A DNA stretch of 64,000 nt from Saccharomycopsis phalli (taxonomy: Eukaryota; Ascomycota; Saccharomycetes; Ascoideales; Saccharomycopsidaceae): positions 310,001-374,000 of the forward strand of contig CP073212.1 in the NCBI GenBank assembly GCA_020342235.1. The letters are read 5' to 3'. A program made the translations under genes and the position numbers. Position 1 is the first letter of the stretch, and the number at the start of each line of letters is the position of its first letter. The notes beneath the pieces are model-generated. The model did no database searches. It was not told where the DNA came from and saw only the letters and a program-made list of their open reading frames with translations. This document shows positions 1 through 11,288 of this stretch, piece by piece.

Positions 1-916
1 CTACCACGTCCAAGACGGATGGATTGCTTTGCCGGAAGCCCAAGGCGCCGACAATCGGATGGAACTCTTCCTTCATCTGAAACCGCTCGTGCTCGTTGTT
101 GCCCCACCACCCAGCAAGCCGTGGCAAGTCGCTGTTGGTCGAATGCTGCTGGTGGATAAAGTACCCTCCAATGCCACCTGGCCCGGCATTCAAGTACTTG
201 TACGAGCACCAGCAGGCGAAATCGACGTCCCAGCGGTGGAGATCGAGCTGGACGTTGCCAACGGCATGAGCCAAGTCCCATCCGACTACGATTCCAAGAG
301 CCTTGGCATGACGCGTGATGGTCTCAATGTCAAACAACTGACCCGAGTAGTACTGGACCCCGGGCAAGCAGACTAGCGCCAAGTCGTCCTTGTGCGCGGT
401 GATTGCCTCGAGGATATCCTCGGTGTGCAAGACGTATTGGCCAGGCCGGGGCGCGAGCTGGACCAAATGATCTTCTGGGGTCCCGAACGCGTCGATGCGG
501 TCGCAATTGAGCTTGACTTGGTTGAGAAACGCATAGTAGTCCGACGGGAACGCGCCCTTTTCAAACAAGATCTTGGATCGCTTGCCTGACGGCCGGTAGA
601 ACGCGGTGAGAAGCGCATTGAGGTTGCTGGTAAGAGTGGCCATTACCCCGACCTCAGAGTCGCGGGCGCCGACCAAAGCGGCCAAGGCGGGCACAAGGGG
701 CAAGTCGACGTCCATCCAGTTGGTTTTCGGGTGGCTGAAGTGGGCCTCGACGGCTTGTCTGCCCCAGGCGTCGAGCTCGGAGTTGAGGCGGTTGCGGGTG
801 GCTAGCGGCATCAAGCCAAGGGAGTTGCCACAGAAGTAGATGCACGGGCGCGGGTCCTGGGCGATTCCAAGCGACTGGCGCGTGGGAAGCTGGAAAAGGT
901 GCCGATAAGAGTCCAT
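1..916 (-). CDS. BNA5: Kynureninase, C-terminus off the window
   Basis: Cytosolic PLP enzyme that cleaves kynurenine or 3-hydroxykynurenine to anthranilate or 3-hydroxyanthranilate plus alanine, in NAD synthesis from tryptophan. The frame opens at the ATG at 916 and stays open to base 1 (305 codons plus one base), so the C-terminal part lies outside the window. Seen: GNSLGLMP near the start, [42 protein letters not shown], then [12 protein letters not shown] with the expected PLP-binding Lys at residue 240, and [19 protein letters not shown]. All are kynureninase signatures. It is divergent from MLP1, with only 95 bp between the two start codons, so the promoters must overlap. No break is visible. 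Confidence 0.96.
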   Translation of the reverse strand, partial: MDSYRHLFQLPTRQSLGIAQDPRPCIYFCGNSLGLMPLATRNRLNSELDAWGRQAVEAHFSHPKTNWMDVDLPLVPALAALVGARDSEVGVMATLTSNLNALLTAFYRPSGKRSKILFEKGAFPSDYYAFLNQVKLNCDRIDAFGTPEDHLVQLAPRPGQYVLHTEDILEAITAHKDDLALVCLPGVQYYSGQLFDIETITRHAKALGIVVGWDLAHAVGNVQLDLHRWDVDFACWCSYKYLNAGPGGIGGYFIHQQHSTNSDLPRLAGWWGNNEHERFQMKEEFHPIVGALGFRQSNPSVLDVV

Positions 917-1011
917 GGTGAATCTTGTGAGCGTCGCAGTTAACTTTGGCCCGTCGTCCGGGTAACTGCGCACACGGTATTTTTCTGGCTGCCAGTTTTC
1001 AAGGCAAACCA

Positions 1012-4000
1012 ATGTTACCAGACGCCACAGACACGGAGCAGGCCAACGGAGCCATTGAGCAGCTTGCGGTGGTGCTTGGGGTGGGAGTTCTGGAGTTTTC
1101 CGGCGCGAGCCGCGGGCTTTTGGAGGCGGTCCGGGCAAAGTACGATGAGCTAGTGAGCGAGAACACGGTATTGAACGTCCAGTTGAAGCGCACTGGCCAG
1201 GGCGCGGTGCAGCGTCTCCAGGAGACAGTAGAGGAGAGTCAGCGGGCCGAGCGGGACGCGGCGGGGCACGTGCAAGAGTTGCGCGCGCGTGTCGAGCAGC
1301 TCGAGCAGGAGAAGCAGCAGTTGCAGCGCGCGGACGAGCGCGACGCGCGGGCCGAGTTGGTGGCGAAAATCGGTGACGACAACTTGCAATTGAAGCAGGA
1401 GCTAGCTGCGGTGAAGCAGAGCAACGTCGAGCTCCGGAAGCAGCTCATTGCCGGCGAGGACAAGACGTACGAGCTCCACAGCAAGGCGCTCGAGACGCAG
1501 TACGCGCTTGACGAAAAGACGAGCAAGCTCGAGCTTGCTGAGCGGGAGCTTGCGTGGAGCCGGGCGGCGCTTACTAGGAAGACGGACGAGTTGGGCGAGC
1601 AGCAGGAACAGGCTGCGTCCGAGCTCGGGCGGCTCCGGACGGAGTTGGCGCGGGCCGCGGGCGACGCACAGGCCGCTGCGCGGCGGCTCGAGGTGGCCGA
1701 GGCATTACGTCGCGACATGGACCGCGACTTGGCCGGATACGTGGTGAAGTACGAGCTGAGCAAGGGCCAGGCAAAACTTGCAGAGGAGCTGTTTTTCAAC
1801 GAGGTGAGCAGCAAGGACAAGTTGATTGAGATCCTCAAGAGCAACGTCGAGGGCCTCGGGCAGCAGCTTGAGGCCGCCGAGCGGGAATACCGCGAGAAGT
1901 TGGCAGCCGCAGAGGAGAAGCTCGAGCGGCAGCGGCGGGTAATCGCCGAGAGCGACGCGCGGGAGCGCGAATTGCAGGACGCGGCTGAACCGGCGCTTGG
2001 TCTTGGGTTGGAGAACGAACCGGCGCTTGGCCAAGGGTTGGTGGAGAATGGTGTGAGCGGGTTGTATGCGGAGTTCCGGGTGCTCAAGCGGCGGCTTGTG
2101 AACGAGCGGCGGCTCAAGGAGTCGCTCCAGGCGCAGATTGACGGGTTTGTCGTGGAGTTGGAGCAGAAGATCCCGTTGGTAGAGGCGACCCGGGCACGCA
2201 ACCAGTACCTTGAGGACGAGTTGGCGCAGTTGGCGGGGGTGGTGGAACAGGCGAGCGACGAGAAGCGCGACCTCGCGCGGCAGCTTGCGTCTGCGGTCCA
2301 GGAGAAGAACCAGTTGGCGTTGCTGGTGTCTGGGTTGCGCAAGACCAAGTTGGACTTGGCCAAGCAGGTACAGTACTTGCTCATCCAGGTGCACATGGGC
2401 GGCGAGACTGCGCCCATGACCGAATCCGAGCGGCGCGACGTCGACGCGTTGTTGGCGGACTACAATGCGTCGAACGAGTGCATTGCGCGCATCCAGCAGG
2501 AGCTAGCCGACGGCGCGGATTTCAGCGACGTCGACCAGGTTCTTGGCAGCCGGGCGCTCCGGTTCAAAAACGTCAAGGAGCTCCAGCTCCGCAACGTCGA
2601 GTTGACCACCATGGTGCGCGAGTTGTCGCTGCACCACCCGGAAAACCAGGCCGTGGCCGAGGCGCGCGTGGCGATTGAGACCCTTGAGGAGTTGGTGGCC
2701 CTGGCAGAGGCGCGCCTTGCGGCCGCAGAGCGCGAGCGCGACATGTACAAGCAGGCGGCGGCGGCGCGGCCCGAGGACGCCGCCGAAGACACCCAGGCGG
2801 TGGTGCGCGACTTGACCGGGCGGCTTACCCGGCTCACACAGGAGCACGCGGCCGCAGTGGCGGCGGGCGCGCAGGCGCGGGCCGGTGCGCAGGTCCAGGA
2901 GGAGCGCCATGCGCGGTTGCTCCGCGAGTATGAGCAGCGTGGCGACGAGTTGCGCCGGGCGCGTGAAAAGTGCACCGAGTTGTACGATCTTCTTGCAAAA
3001 CAGGACCAGAAGACCGTCGACGTGGCGCGGGAGGTCATTGCCAAGCAAACTGCGCTAGCCGGCTTGCAGCACGAGCTTGAGAGCGTGCGGCGAGAGAAGT
3101 CGGTTGCCGATGCGGTGCGGGACCGCGTGCAGCACGAGCTTGTGGACGCGTGCCGCGAGAAGCAGCGTCTCGCGGAGTTGAACCAGAAATTGCACGCCAT
3201 GGGTGAGGCACGTGACCGCGAGTACCGGGAGGCCAACGGCAAGATGATGGCGCAGGCACAGGAGTGGCAGGAGACGCTTGTGCGGGCGGACGAGCGGGTC
3301 AAGGCTGCGGACGAGCGACAGCGCATCGCCGAGAGCCAGCGGACGCGCGTCCAAGAGCGGAGCAACCAGCCGCAGGAACTGGTGACGGCGTCGGAGGCGC
3401 ACACCCAGCAGATGAAGGAGTTGCAGGAGGACTTGGTCGGGGCAAACAAGGACATTGAGTACTTCAAGGGCATTGCCCAGCGGGCGGAGGAGTCGCTCCG
3501 AGAGTTGACCCGGGCCTATGACGAGTTCAAGGCGTCGGCCCAGAGCCAGGCGGCAGAAACCGCGAGCGAGTTGCACCAGCTCAAGCAGGCAGCCGCCGAG
3601 CACGAGAGCACAGCTGCGCGGCTCACGCAGGAGGGCATGGCGTCGCGCGACCACGAGGTCGAGCAGTTGCAGCTCGAGTTGAAGCGCAGCGAGTCCGAGC
3701 ATGCCGAGACGCGTGGCCGCTACGAGTGCGAGCAGGCGCGGCTCCAGCAGGCGTTGCAGGATGTCCGCGAGTTCCAGGAACAGGCCCGTGGCTTGCAGGA
3801 GCAGGTGCGGCTGCTCGAGAGCAAGGTGGTGCAGATGGAGCAGCAGCAGGCCACTGACACCACCAGCTGGCAGCGACAGCGCGCGAGTCTCGAGGCAGAG
3901 GTGACGCGGCTCGAGGGGCGTGTGCAGGAGTACGTGGACCAGAACCGCATGTTGCACCAGGACTTGGGCGGTGACACAAACGCGGGCACCGAGCTCCACC

Positions 4001-6066
4001 GGGTGGTTGACTTTGTGAAGCGGGAGCGCGATCTCGTGGAGGTCGAGTTGCACAGCAAGGAGCGCGAGATTGAGCGGCTCACGGTGGAAATTGGGCGGCT
4101 TACGTCGCAGTTGGCGGAGCCGCGTGGCGACCCGCGGCCGGACCCGGAGCTCGAGCAGCAGCTTGAGCAGCTCAATGTGATTCTGGACAGCAACCGGATC
4201 TTGCGGCAGGAGCTAGCGCACGGACAGCAGGAGCTAGCGGAGTTGCAGCAGAAGCTTGCGCTGGTAGCCGCCGAGTGCGACCCGTTGCGCGCGCAAGTGG
4301 TGTCGCTCGAGCTGCGTGTCAAGGTGTGCGCCGAGGAGAAGCGGGTGTTGGCCGAGGACAACGACAAGTGGAAGAAGCGTCTCCAGGCGATGTTTGGCGA
4401 CAAGGTGGATGCGGAAGAGCACCGTGCGTTGCAGGCGCAGCATCAGGAGTTGGCCAAGGCACATGCCGAGTCCGAGACCAGCCGGCAGGAGTTGAGCAGC
4501 CGCATCCTGCGCTTGAAGAGCGAGTTCCAGTCCAAGTTGCAGAGCCGCAGTAAGGAGGCCAAGGAGTTTCGCAGCGAGATTGAGTCGTTGAAGAAGGAGT
4601 TGGAGCTCAGGAACCCAAAGAAGTTGGGAGAGGCGAATAAATTGGGAGAGACGAATAAACTGGGCGAAGCGCATAAATTGGGCGAGGCAAATAAATTGTT
4701 GCTCGAGTCCAAGAGCAAGATTGCCGAGTTGGTAAAGGAGCGGAGCCAGTTGATTAAGGAACGAAGTGAGTTGACAAAGGAGCGGAGCGAGTTGGCAAAA
4801 GAGGTGGAGAAGTTTAAGGGGCGTGCTGAGGAGCGCAGTGAGTTTTCCAAGCGGAACGAGACGGCAAAGGAGGTGGAAAGACTGCGAAATGAAGTTATAA
4901 AGGAAAAGAATGAGTTGGCCAAAGAAAAGGATGAGTTGGCAAAGGAAAAGGAAACATTGACCAAAGAAAAGGAAACATTGACCAAAGAAAAGGACGAGTT
5001 GGCAAAAGAAAAGGAAACATTAACCAAAGAAAAGGACGAGTTGGCCAAAGAAAAAGACACATTGGCCAAGGAACGTACCACATCTTCTAGTGGAGCGACG
5101 GGCGATGAAAACAAATTGTCCAAGATGCGAGACGAACTTGCAAAAGAAAGAGAGAGCCTTGCACAAGAACGGGACAGCCTTGCACAAGAAAAAAATAACC
5201 TTGCTAAAGAACGGGACAGCCTTGCCAAAGAAAAGACCAGTCTTGTCGAAAAAGAGTCTTCTGGCACTGGAACCGTCGCGTCTGCCAACGAATTGAAAAA
5301 GACATGGGAACAGGAACAGGAACCGGCGATACAATTGCGCATTGAGGCCGCGAGAAACGAGCTCCGGTCAAAGTTGTTGGCCCCTACGCGGCAGCGTGTC
5401 GAACAATTGGCCAACAATCGGTTTGAGGAGTTGAAGAAACGGCACGTGGACGAGTTGAAGGAGGAGGCCGAAAAGAGCTTGGAGCAGGAGTTTCGGACAA
5501 GACTCGACGAGCGTGAAAGCAAGCTGGCGCAGGAGTTGCAAAAGGTGCGGGACAGTCTTGCCGAGAGCCAAAAGAAGGTGGAGGAAATGCGAAAGAAGCA
5601 CGAGCAGGAGTTGTCTCGGCAGTTTTCCAATGGGCAAAAGGCGTCTACGCTCAAGTTGAAGTTGTTGGAAGGGAAGATTAAGAAGTTGACGGAGCAGTTG
5701 AGTCAATCTACAGAGGGGACGAGTGAGGTTAAGCCGAGTGAAGTTAAACCGAGTGAAGTTAAATCGAGTGAAGTTAAACCGAGTGAAGTTAAACCGAGTG
5801 AAGTTAAATCGAGTGAAGTTAAACCAACTGAAGTTAAACCGAGTGAAGTTAAACCGAGTGAAGTTAAACCAACTGAAGTTAAACCAACTGAAGTTAAACC
5901 AACTGAAGTTAAACCAACTGAAGTTAAACCAACTGAAGTTAAAGTGGACGAAGTTAAAGCGGACGAAGCCAAGGTGAACGAAGCCAAAGTGGACGAAGTT
6001 AGTGACAAAAAGCGACAGGCCGACGAGCAGTTGGTCAGTGGAGAAAAGAAGCACAAGGTGGAGTAG
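1012..6066 (+). CDS. MLP1: Nuclear basket coiled-coil protein, MLP1/TPR family
   Basis: Filament protein of the nuclear pore basket, expected to act in mRNP quality control and chromatin tethering. The first in-frame ATG is at 1012 and gives 1684 residues. Almost the whole chain is heptad coiled coil rich in Glu, Gln, Leu and Arg. Family-specific stretches are recognisable: [39 protein letters not shown] and [13 protein letters not shown], which match the Mlp1/TPR core. From about residue 1200 the composition becomes Lys/Glu-rich with [10 protein letters not shown]-type repeats. Near the C-terminus (bases 5728-5945) there is an array of five-residue [10 protein letters not shown] units, then a short basic tail. 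Leucine is mostly CTC, TTG and CTT, with little CTG. The paralogue MLP2 is the main alternative name. Confidence 0.92.
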   Translation: MLPDATDTEQANGAIEQLAVVLGVGVLEFSGASRGLLEAVRAKYDELVSENTVLNVQLKRTGQGAVQRLQETVEESQRAERDAAGHVQELRARVEQLEQEKQQLQRADERDARAELVAKIGDDNLQLKQELAAVKQSNVELRKQLIAGEDKTYELHSKALETQYALDEKTSKLELAERELAWSRAALTRKTDELGEQQEQAASELGRLRTELARAAGDAQAAARRLEVAEALRRDMDRDLAGYVVKYELSKGQAKLAEELFFNEVSSKDKLIEILKSNVEGLGQQLEAAEREYREKLAAAEEKLERQRRVIAESDARERELQDAAEPALGLGLENEPALGQGLVENGVSGLYAEFRVLKRRLVNERRLKESLQAQIDGFVVELEQKIPLVEATRARNQYLEDELAQLAGVVEQASDEKRDLARQLASAVQEKNQLALLVSGLRKTKLDLAKQVQYLLIQVHMGGETAPMTESERRDVDALLADYNASNECIARIQQELADGADFSDVDQVLGSRALRFKNVKELQLRNVELTTMVRELSLHHPENQAVAEARVAIETLEELVALAEARLAAAERERDMYKQAAAARPEDAAEDTQAVVRDLTGRLTRLTQEHAAAVAAGAQARAGAQVQEERHARLLREYEQRGDELRRAREKCTELYDLLAKQDQKTVDVAREVIAKQTALAGLQHELESVRREKSVADAVRDRVQHELVDACREKQRLAELNQKLHAMGEARDREYREANGKMMAQAQEWQETLVRADERVKAADERQRIAESQRTRVQERSNQPQELVTASEAHTQQMKELQEDLVGANKDIEYFKGIAQRAEESLRELTRAYDEFKASAQSQAAETASELHQLKQAAAEHESTAARLTQEGMASRDHEVEQLQLELKRSESEHAETRGRYECEQARLQQALQDVREFQEQARGLQEQVRLLESKVVQMEQQQATDTTSWQRQRASLEAEVTRLEGRVQEYVDQNRMLHQDLGGDTNAGTELHRVVDFVKRERDLVEVELHSKEREIERLTVEIGRLTSQLAEPRGDPRPDPELEQQLEQLNVILDSNRILRQELAHGQQELAELQQKLALVAAECDPLRAQVVSLELRVKVCAEEKRVLAEDNDKWKKRLQAMFGDKVDAEEHRALQAQHQELAKAHAESETSRQELSSRILRLKSEFQSKLQSRSKEAKEFRSEIESLKKELELRNPKKLGEANKLGETNKLGEAHKLGEANKLLLESKSKIAELVKERSQLIKERSELTKERSELAKEVEKFKGRAEERSEFSKRNETAKEVERLRNEVIKEKNELAKEKDELAKEKETLTKEKETLTKEKDELAKEKETLTKEKDELAKEKDTLAKERTTSSSGATGDENKLSKMRDELAKERESLAQERDSLAQEKNNLAKERDSLAKEKTSLVEKESSGTGTVASANELKKTWEQEQEPAIQLRIEAARNELRSKLLAPTRQRVEQLANNRFEELKKRHVDELKEEAEKSLEQEFRTRLDERESKLAQELQKVRDSLAESQKKVEEMRKKHEQELSRQFSNGQKASTLKLKLLEGKIKKLTEQLSQSTEGTSEVKPSEVKPSEVKSSEVKPSEVKPSEVKSSEVKPTEVKPSEVKPSEVKPTEVKPTEVKPTEVKPTEVKPTEVKVDEVKADEAKVNEAKVDEVSDKKRQADEQLVSGEKKHKVE
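5728..5945 (+). repeat. 15-bp coding tandem repeat in the MLP1 tail
   Basis: About 14 units of 15 bp encode [10 protein letters not shown] or EVKSS. The last third is the most uniform, with core CTGAAGTTAAACCAA. Uniformity by block suggests recent local expansion. The core is shared with the non-coding minisatellite at 8690-9470. Confidence 0.9.
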
Positions 6067-6151
6067 TGTATGATATAGACACTGGATTAAAATTTCGACG
6101 AGCAGTTGGTCAGGGAGAAAAGAAGCCAAAGAGAGTAGTGTATGATATAGA
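6021..6151 (+). repeat. In-frame 75-bp-offset duplication across the MLP1 stop
   Basis: The coding end [14 protein letters not shown] plus TAG and the following TGTATGATATAGA recur with small changes from 6096. The offset is 75 bp, so the second copy is in the same frame and ends with its own TAG followed by the same TGTATGATATAGA. The second copy lies in the 3' UTR. Confidence 0.9.
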
Positions 6152-6444
6152 TTACTGAAGTAAGATCTTAAATTACAATTATTGTAGTGCATACAAGTGC
6201 AAGGTAAGTTCCAACGGTAGTATAATACAGATACCTGTAATGAAGAAGATAAAAGGGTACCTTGAAAATTTACTTACCGTCTGTTTGGCTCCCAGGAAAT
6301 GGCCTAGCATAGTGCATCTCCTCCCCAACCAAAATAGCAACACGTCTTCTCATGGCCTCTGATCATTGTCAAGGACTTTATTGCTCTCCTTGAAAATGTG
6401 GTTTTCTTTATTCTTTTCTTTTATGCTTGCTTTTGGACCAGTCT

Positions 6445-6600
6445 CCTAGTCAAAGGCAATGGTCTAGCCAAGTCCATTCCCTTGGACCAAGAATGTGTCT
6501 CATCTTTCCAGATGTAAATACCAGACTATTCTGTGAATAGTCAAGAGAATATAGTTAACTATTTTACCAACTCGTATCCTAGTTACTATATTACATAGTA
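6445..6600 (-). repeat. Dispersed repeat, copy A
   Basis: Read on the minus strand this starts ACTAGGATACGAGTTGGTAA, contains a TTGACTATTCA block and ends GGACTTGGCTAGACCATTGC. The same ordered blocks occur near 59132-59336 and, more diverged, at 38318-38520. It may be a solo LTR or a MITE-like fragment. No terminal boundary is defined here. Confidence 0.6.
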
Positions 6601-6775
6601 TAATACAGGCTACCGTGCTAGTACTGGGAGTGGCTCAAGTCAACTACGACCTAGGAAAAGCTCATTGTCTATTTAATTTCCATATCCCTACCCTCTCACC
6701 CGTACTAGTTGGAGTTTTTTCTCCATTGGAGTTTTATTTCTACTACATAGCAGCACGTCCTTGGTGCAGACGGCA

Positions 6776-6960
6776 AGTATAAATCTGGGCCTAGTATAAA
6801 TCTGGGCCTAGTATAAATCTGGGCCTAGTATAAATCTGGGCCTAGTATAAATCTGGGCCTAGTATAAATCTGGGCCGAGTATAAATCTCTGGGAGCCTAA
6901 TATATCTCTGGGAGCCTAATATATCTCTGAAAGCCTAATATATCTCTAAAAGTCTAGTAT
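6776..6960 (+). repeat. 17-bp array with a TATAAAT core, then 19-21-bp variants
   Basis: Six near-identical copies of AGTATAAATCTGGGCCT run head to tail, followed by about three copies of a related unit containing CCTAATATATCTCTG. Each 17-bp unit carries a TATA-like core. The array lies about 400-580 bp upstream of the ATG32 start and about 700 bp downstream of MLP1. Confidence 0.9.
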
Positions 6961-7359
6961 AGCCTTGTAAATATTATTATAGTACAATACAATTAAACTT
7001 GGATGCACGCGAAACCCGCCAAATTGCATTTACACATGATTGCTCCTCAATCATACACTGACAGATGGTCGTGATTGAGACATGAATCTGTCAACATGTC
7101 ACATGAGACGGAGTAAGGACGGTACACCAGGCAGAATAGAAACTATGAAAATGCAAGAAATACAAAATTGAATACAAAAATTGGATACACAAAAATCTCA
7201 ACCTTGTAATCCCATTACAATTTACCGTACGAGTATTACCACAAGTAGATTACCATACCAAGTAGATTATGCACCGAGTCGACGCACGGTTGCTTGCACG
7301 TGACAAGATGAGGGGTGCAAGGGATAAAGCGATGAGGCGAGGCGCTTTTACACTTCAAC

Positions 7360-8574
7360 ATGGACCAGGATATACGCAGATTCCACCGGAAAATCGAGCA
7401 CAAAGAGCTACACAAACCAAAGACCCTTGACGAGGAGGGCACCCGTCTTTTGGCGTCACACATGTCAGTCTTTAGGACGTTGGAGAACCCCGAGCTCAAT
7501 GCCACTCTGAGTGGCCCAAGCCCTCACAACAACCAGCGGCAGTTCAAGTTCCATTTGAACGACGGATCGTTCTCCTCATGGCAGTCTGTTCAGCCGGTGG
7601 TCAGCGAGGGGCGCCTGGCCAACTCAATACTCTCTCTTTCGTCGGATAACGAAGATGCGCGCCAGACCAAAGTCGAGGACTCGGACGATGAGGGCACGTT
7701 TGAGATCGACGTGAACGCGTTGGTGGGAAGGGGCAGCGCGTCGTTCATCATGCCGAAGGTCATGGTCGCGTCAACGAGCTTGGAATGTCTTCGGGTGTGT
7801 GTCATTGGCAGTGGACTGGGCCGCATCCAAAAGGAGTTGCAAGCAAAGCCAAACGAGGAGTTCCAGTATGTGTTCACCAACTTGAACTCCAGCGTGGACA
7901 TTGTGTTGCTTGTGTTTGACACCACCAACGGATTATACTCCAAGGACTTGTTCAGCATTGTGGCGTCGTACAACAAGTTTGTATTGCCGGTGATGTACAG
8001 CAAACCGTCGCGGATCACCAGCGGCGCAATCACAGACGACGACGAGAGAACGTTCAGCGAATCGACAATCACCACGCTTCTATCCAACAACGGCATCAGA
8101 ATGTTCTCCAGCCCGTTGTCCCTTGACCAGGACCTCGACTCGCTCCACAGCTCAATCTGCCATTTCTTCAGGGTCTACGACTCGGTAGATGACCTGGACG
8201 ACGACGCAATTCAGTCCACTACATCAACGTGGGCATCAGCTATCATTCAGAGTCAGTCCGAGGATAAGTTGCGCCGCCGTTTGTCGGGATCTTCCACCCA
8301 CAAGTCTGCCAAGGTGCCCAAGTTCGACAACTCAGACCCATTGAAGCTCAGCGACAAGAAGAGCTTCTTGTTCTCAACAATAGTCGCCCTAGGCGTTGGT
8401 CTTGGCTTGTGTACAGTGGTGTCGTTTGTGTGGTACAGGAAACCGAAACCGGTGCCGCCAAAACGGCCCTTGATGCATTCCACGCGGCGAATTGTCCGTG
8501 GAACGAGGCTGGTTGTGGCGAGTTCGCTTGGGTTTCTCAAGGAATTTCTTGGGAGTTTGGTGTTTTTGTGTTAG
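7360..8574 (+). CDS. ATG32: Mitophagy receptor Atg32
   Basis: Outer mitochondrial membrane receptor that links mitochondria to Atg8 and Atg11 for selective autophagy. 404 residues. Seen: an Atg8-interacting motif of W-x-x-L/I/V type, SSWQSVQPV, near residue 74; an acidic serine cluster downstream (SLSSDNEDARQ) that fits a CK2-regulated Atg11-binding site; a central domain from about residue 128 (FIMPKVMVASTSLECLRV) in the place of the Atg32 pseudo-receiver domain; and one membrane span, about residues 330-353 (FLFSTIVALGVGLGLCTVVS), followed by a basic tail. The layout of N-terminal cytosolic receptor and single C-terminal anchor is that of Atg32. Family sequences diverge fast, so the call rests on the AIM, the domain order and the span. 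Confidence 0.82.
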   Translation: MDQDIRRFHRKIEHKELHKPKTLDEEGTRLLASHMSVFRTLENPELNATLSGPSPHNNQRQFKFHLNDGSFSSWQSVQPVVSEGRLANSILSLSSDNEDARQTKVEDSDDEGTFEIDVNALVGRGSASFIMPKVMVASTSLECLRVCVIGSGLGRIQKELQAKPNEEFQYVFTNLNSSVDIVLLVFDTTNGLYSKDLFSIVASYNKFVLPVMYSKPSRITSGAITDDDERTFSESTITTLLSNNGIRMFSSPLSLDQDLDSLHSSICHFFRVYDSVDDLDDDAIQSTTSTWASAIIQSQSEDKLRRRLSGSSTHKSAKVPKFDNSDPLKLSDKKSFLFSTIVALGVGLGLCTVVSFVWYRKPKPVPPKRPLMHSTRRIVRGTRLVVASSLGFLKEFLGSLVFLC

Positions 8575-9627
8575 TCGGGGGTGATGGCCTTGGTGGTTTC
8601 GCGTGGTAGTAACTATTATGATAGACTGATGATGGACTGATGATGGACTGATGATGGGACTGACTTGGCTGATATTCGTACCTTGGCTAATGTTTGACTG
8701 ACTTCACATGTAAACCAACTTGGCTGATGTTGATCAACTTAGCTTGTGTTGACCGACTTCGCTGATGTTAAACTAACTTAGTTGATATTAAACCAACTTA
8801 GTTGATGTTGATCAACTTCGCTGATGTTGATCAACTTCGCTGATGTTAAACCAACTTAGTTGATATTAAACCAACTTAGTTGATGTTGATCAACTTCGCT
8901 GATGTTAAACCAACTTAGTTGATATTAAACCAACTTACTTGATATTAAACCAACTTAGTTAATATTAAACCAACTTAGTTGATATTAAACCAACTTAGTT
9001 GATATTGACCAACTTAACTGATGTTAAACCAACTTAACTGATGTTAAACCAACTTAACTGATGTTAAACCAACTTAACTGATGTTAAACCAACTTAACTG
9101 ATGTTAAACCAACTTAACTGATGTTAAACCAACTTAGCTGATGTTAAACCAACTTAGCTGATGTTAAACCAACTTAATGTTTGACAAGCTTAATTGATAC
9201 TCGAACCTTGGCTGATGTTAAACCAACTTAGTTGATATTTGACAAGCTTTACTGATGTTTGACCAACTTCGCTGATGTTACACCAATTTAGCTGATGTTA
9301 ACCAACTTAGCTGACGTTAAACCAACTTAACTGATGTTGTCCAACTTAACTGATGTTGTCCAACTTAACTGATATTCAAACAGCTTAGCTGATGTTGTCC
9401 AACTTAGCTTATGTTAAACCAGCCTAACTGATGTTGACCAACTTACTAATGTTGACCAACTTGGCTGATGCCCACCTTGACTAATACTCACCTTGATGAT
9501 TCTCACGTAACACCGCTTGATCGGTTACCGCTTCGTTCCTCCCTCATCCAGTTACACCACGTCGCCAATCAATATATGCTACGTATCGACATAACCGTTT
9601 TATTAAGAATATAAAACTACAATTAAC
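8575..9627. other. Convergent intergenic filled by a minisatellite
   Basis: About 1 kb between the 3' ends of ATG32 and RPL40. Nearly all of it is a 20-bp tandem array, with a short GATGATGGACT-type array (8622-8660) just after the ATG32 stop. No gene is seen. Confidence 0.85.
8690..9470 (+). repeat. 20-bp minisatellite, about 38 copies
   Basis: The consensus unit is CTGATGTTAAACCAACTTAA. The centre (about 9016-9170) is almost homogeneous, while the flanks vary. Some units carry the palindrome GTTGATCAAC. Many units have stops in several frames, so it is not coding. Confidence 0.95.
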
Positions 9628-10123
<496 letters not shown>

Positions 10124-10289
10124 TTTGATATCTTAGACTGATTGTTTGTACCGTTGTGAAAAAAATCAAGAAAAAACTCAGGCCCCAGTGACGGGTAACG
10201 CATGCCACCATTATCCCGCCCAGTTGGGTCCCATTTGCCATCACATGATCTACGGACTGTGAATATACCTACGCGTATGCACGTGAAAA

Positions 10290-11078
10290 TCATTTAATAT
10301 TATCCAAGTCCTGCAACAAGTCAGTGACTCGAGTGCGGGTGTCTTGGTCAAACAACCCGTTGTTGCTGTGCAAAAACCGGGCCATGTCTAGTTCCTGGAA
10401 CATTTTCAAGCCCTGGGGGTTGTAGATCAAGGCGTTGAGAATGCTGACGCATCGCTTCACCAACAACTGGTTGTTGCCTTGGATTATTTCCTGTAGATTG
10501 AAAAACAATGACTTGCCATTGTTGGCGATGATTTCCTCGAGCGACTCTGGGTTGTTTCTGATGCTGGACGATAGAATGCGGAGCACTTTTTCCCTGACTA
10601 CCAAAGGCGCATCATTGGACTTGGCCACTGCGAGAAATAGGACGACGTTGCGATTATCCTTGATGATTTTGTTGCCGTACTCGAGGTCATATGACGAGTA
10701 CACAAGGGCCTCGAGTGACTCGTCCACCAATTGGTGGTGCTCATCAATCCGGGCAATGTCTGTAAACAAAATTTGTAGATCCGTGAGTGCCGCTTGGAAC
10801 TTTGAGTCCTCTGATCCGTCGACTTTGGTCAACTTTTCTGGCTCGACGACGGCGACAGCTGATAGGTGCGAGTCGTCTGCGAGCTTATCCAAGAGTTTTG
10901 CGCGTTTCAAGCCGGTTTCAAAGTCCACTTGGTAGTGGAGGCCTTCTGGGACCTGCTGGCCTTTGCGGATGACTTGCCAGGAATTGGAGGGGACAAATTG
11001 CTTTGGGTAGCAGTCGTCTGGCAGTGGGCAGATAAGGTTTGACGCGGAGGCTAGTGCGGCAACAAGAAAGAGTCTCAT
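10290..11078 (-). CDS. SIL1: ER Hsp70 nucleotide exchange factor, SIL1/SLS1 type
   Basis: Likely nucleotide exchange factor for Kar2/BiP in the ER lumen. The ATG at 11078 gives 262 residues beginning with a hydrophobic signal peptide (MRLFLVAALASASNLICPLP). Earlier in-frame codons are not ATG. After an N-terminal region with YPKQFVPSNSWQVIRKGQQV, the rest is predicted helical with armadillo-like repeats: LEALVYSSYDLEYGNKIIKD, APLVVREKVLRILSSSIRNN and KRCVSILNALIYNPQGLKMF. The signal peptide favours SIL1 over the cytosolic relative FES1. There is no HDEL-like C-terminus. It shares a 210-bp promoter region with divergent SLN1. Confidence 0.8.
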   Translation of the reverse strand: MRLFLVAALASASNLICPLPDDCYPKQFVPSNSWQVIRKGQQVPEGLHYQVDFETGLKRAKLLDKLADDSHLSAVAVVEPEKLTKVDGSEDSKFQAALTDLQILFTDIARIDEHHQLVDESLEALVYSSYDLEYGNKIIKDNRNVVLFLAVAKSNDAPLVVREKVLRILSSSIRNNPESLEEIIANNGKSLFFNLQEIIQGNNQLLVKRCVSILNALIYNPQGLKMFQELDMARFLHSNNGLFDQDTRTRVTDLLQDLDNIK

Positions 11079-11288
11079 GATGGTAATGAGGCTACACTGA
11101 AGCAATGAGGTTAGGCTAGGCTGAAGCAATGGAGGCTACACTCTAGCAATGAGGCTAGGCTAGGCTAGGCTGGCCAACAGTCAAACGCCATGGCTGAATA
11201 ACCACGCATAGGTGCTAACCCGGCTGCAGCGCATGGAAAAAAAAAAGGTTGGGACATGGAGTGATTGCATTGATGCTTTGGACAGGAT
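11079..11288. promoter_or_regulatory. Divergent SIL1/SLN1 promoter with short repeats
   Basis: 210 bp between the two start codons. On the SIL1 side are imperfect repeats of GGCTACACTGAAGCAATGA and GGCTAGGCTA (about 11088-11172). Confidence 0.6.

Larger units (their letters stand above)
6067..7359. other. Intergenic, MLP1 to ATG32
   Basis: No supported gene in this 1.3 kb. It holds the duplicated MLP1 tail, a reverse-strand copy of a dispersed repeat (about 6445-6600), and a 17-bp TATA-containing array (6776-6960). The rest is AT-rich and should contain the ATG32 promoter. Confidence 0.7.

Noticed and set aside
946-1011. Upstream extension of MLP1 from a non-ATG codon
   Set aside because: It would need a TTG start. 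The first in-frame ATG at 1012 fits the short divergent promoter.
1239-2417. 392-codon minus-strand frame inside MLP1
   Set aside because: Antisense shadow of a GC-rich coiled-coil gene with strong family matches. The antisense product is Ser/Cys-rich with no features.
4443-5654. 403-codon minus-strand frame inside MLP1
   Set aside because: Antisense of the Lys/Glu repeat region. The Phe/Ser/Leu repeats are its mirror.
6776-6960. CRISPR-like array
   Set aside because: Units are contiguous with no spacers, and the genome is eukaryotic. It is a minisatellite.
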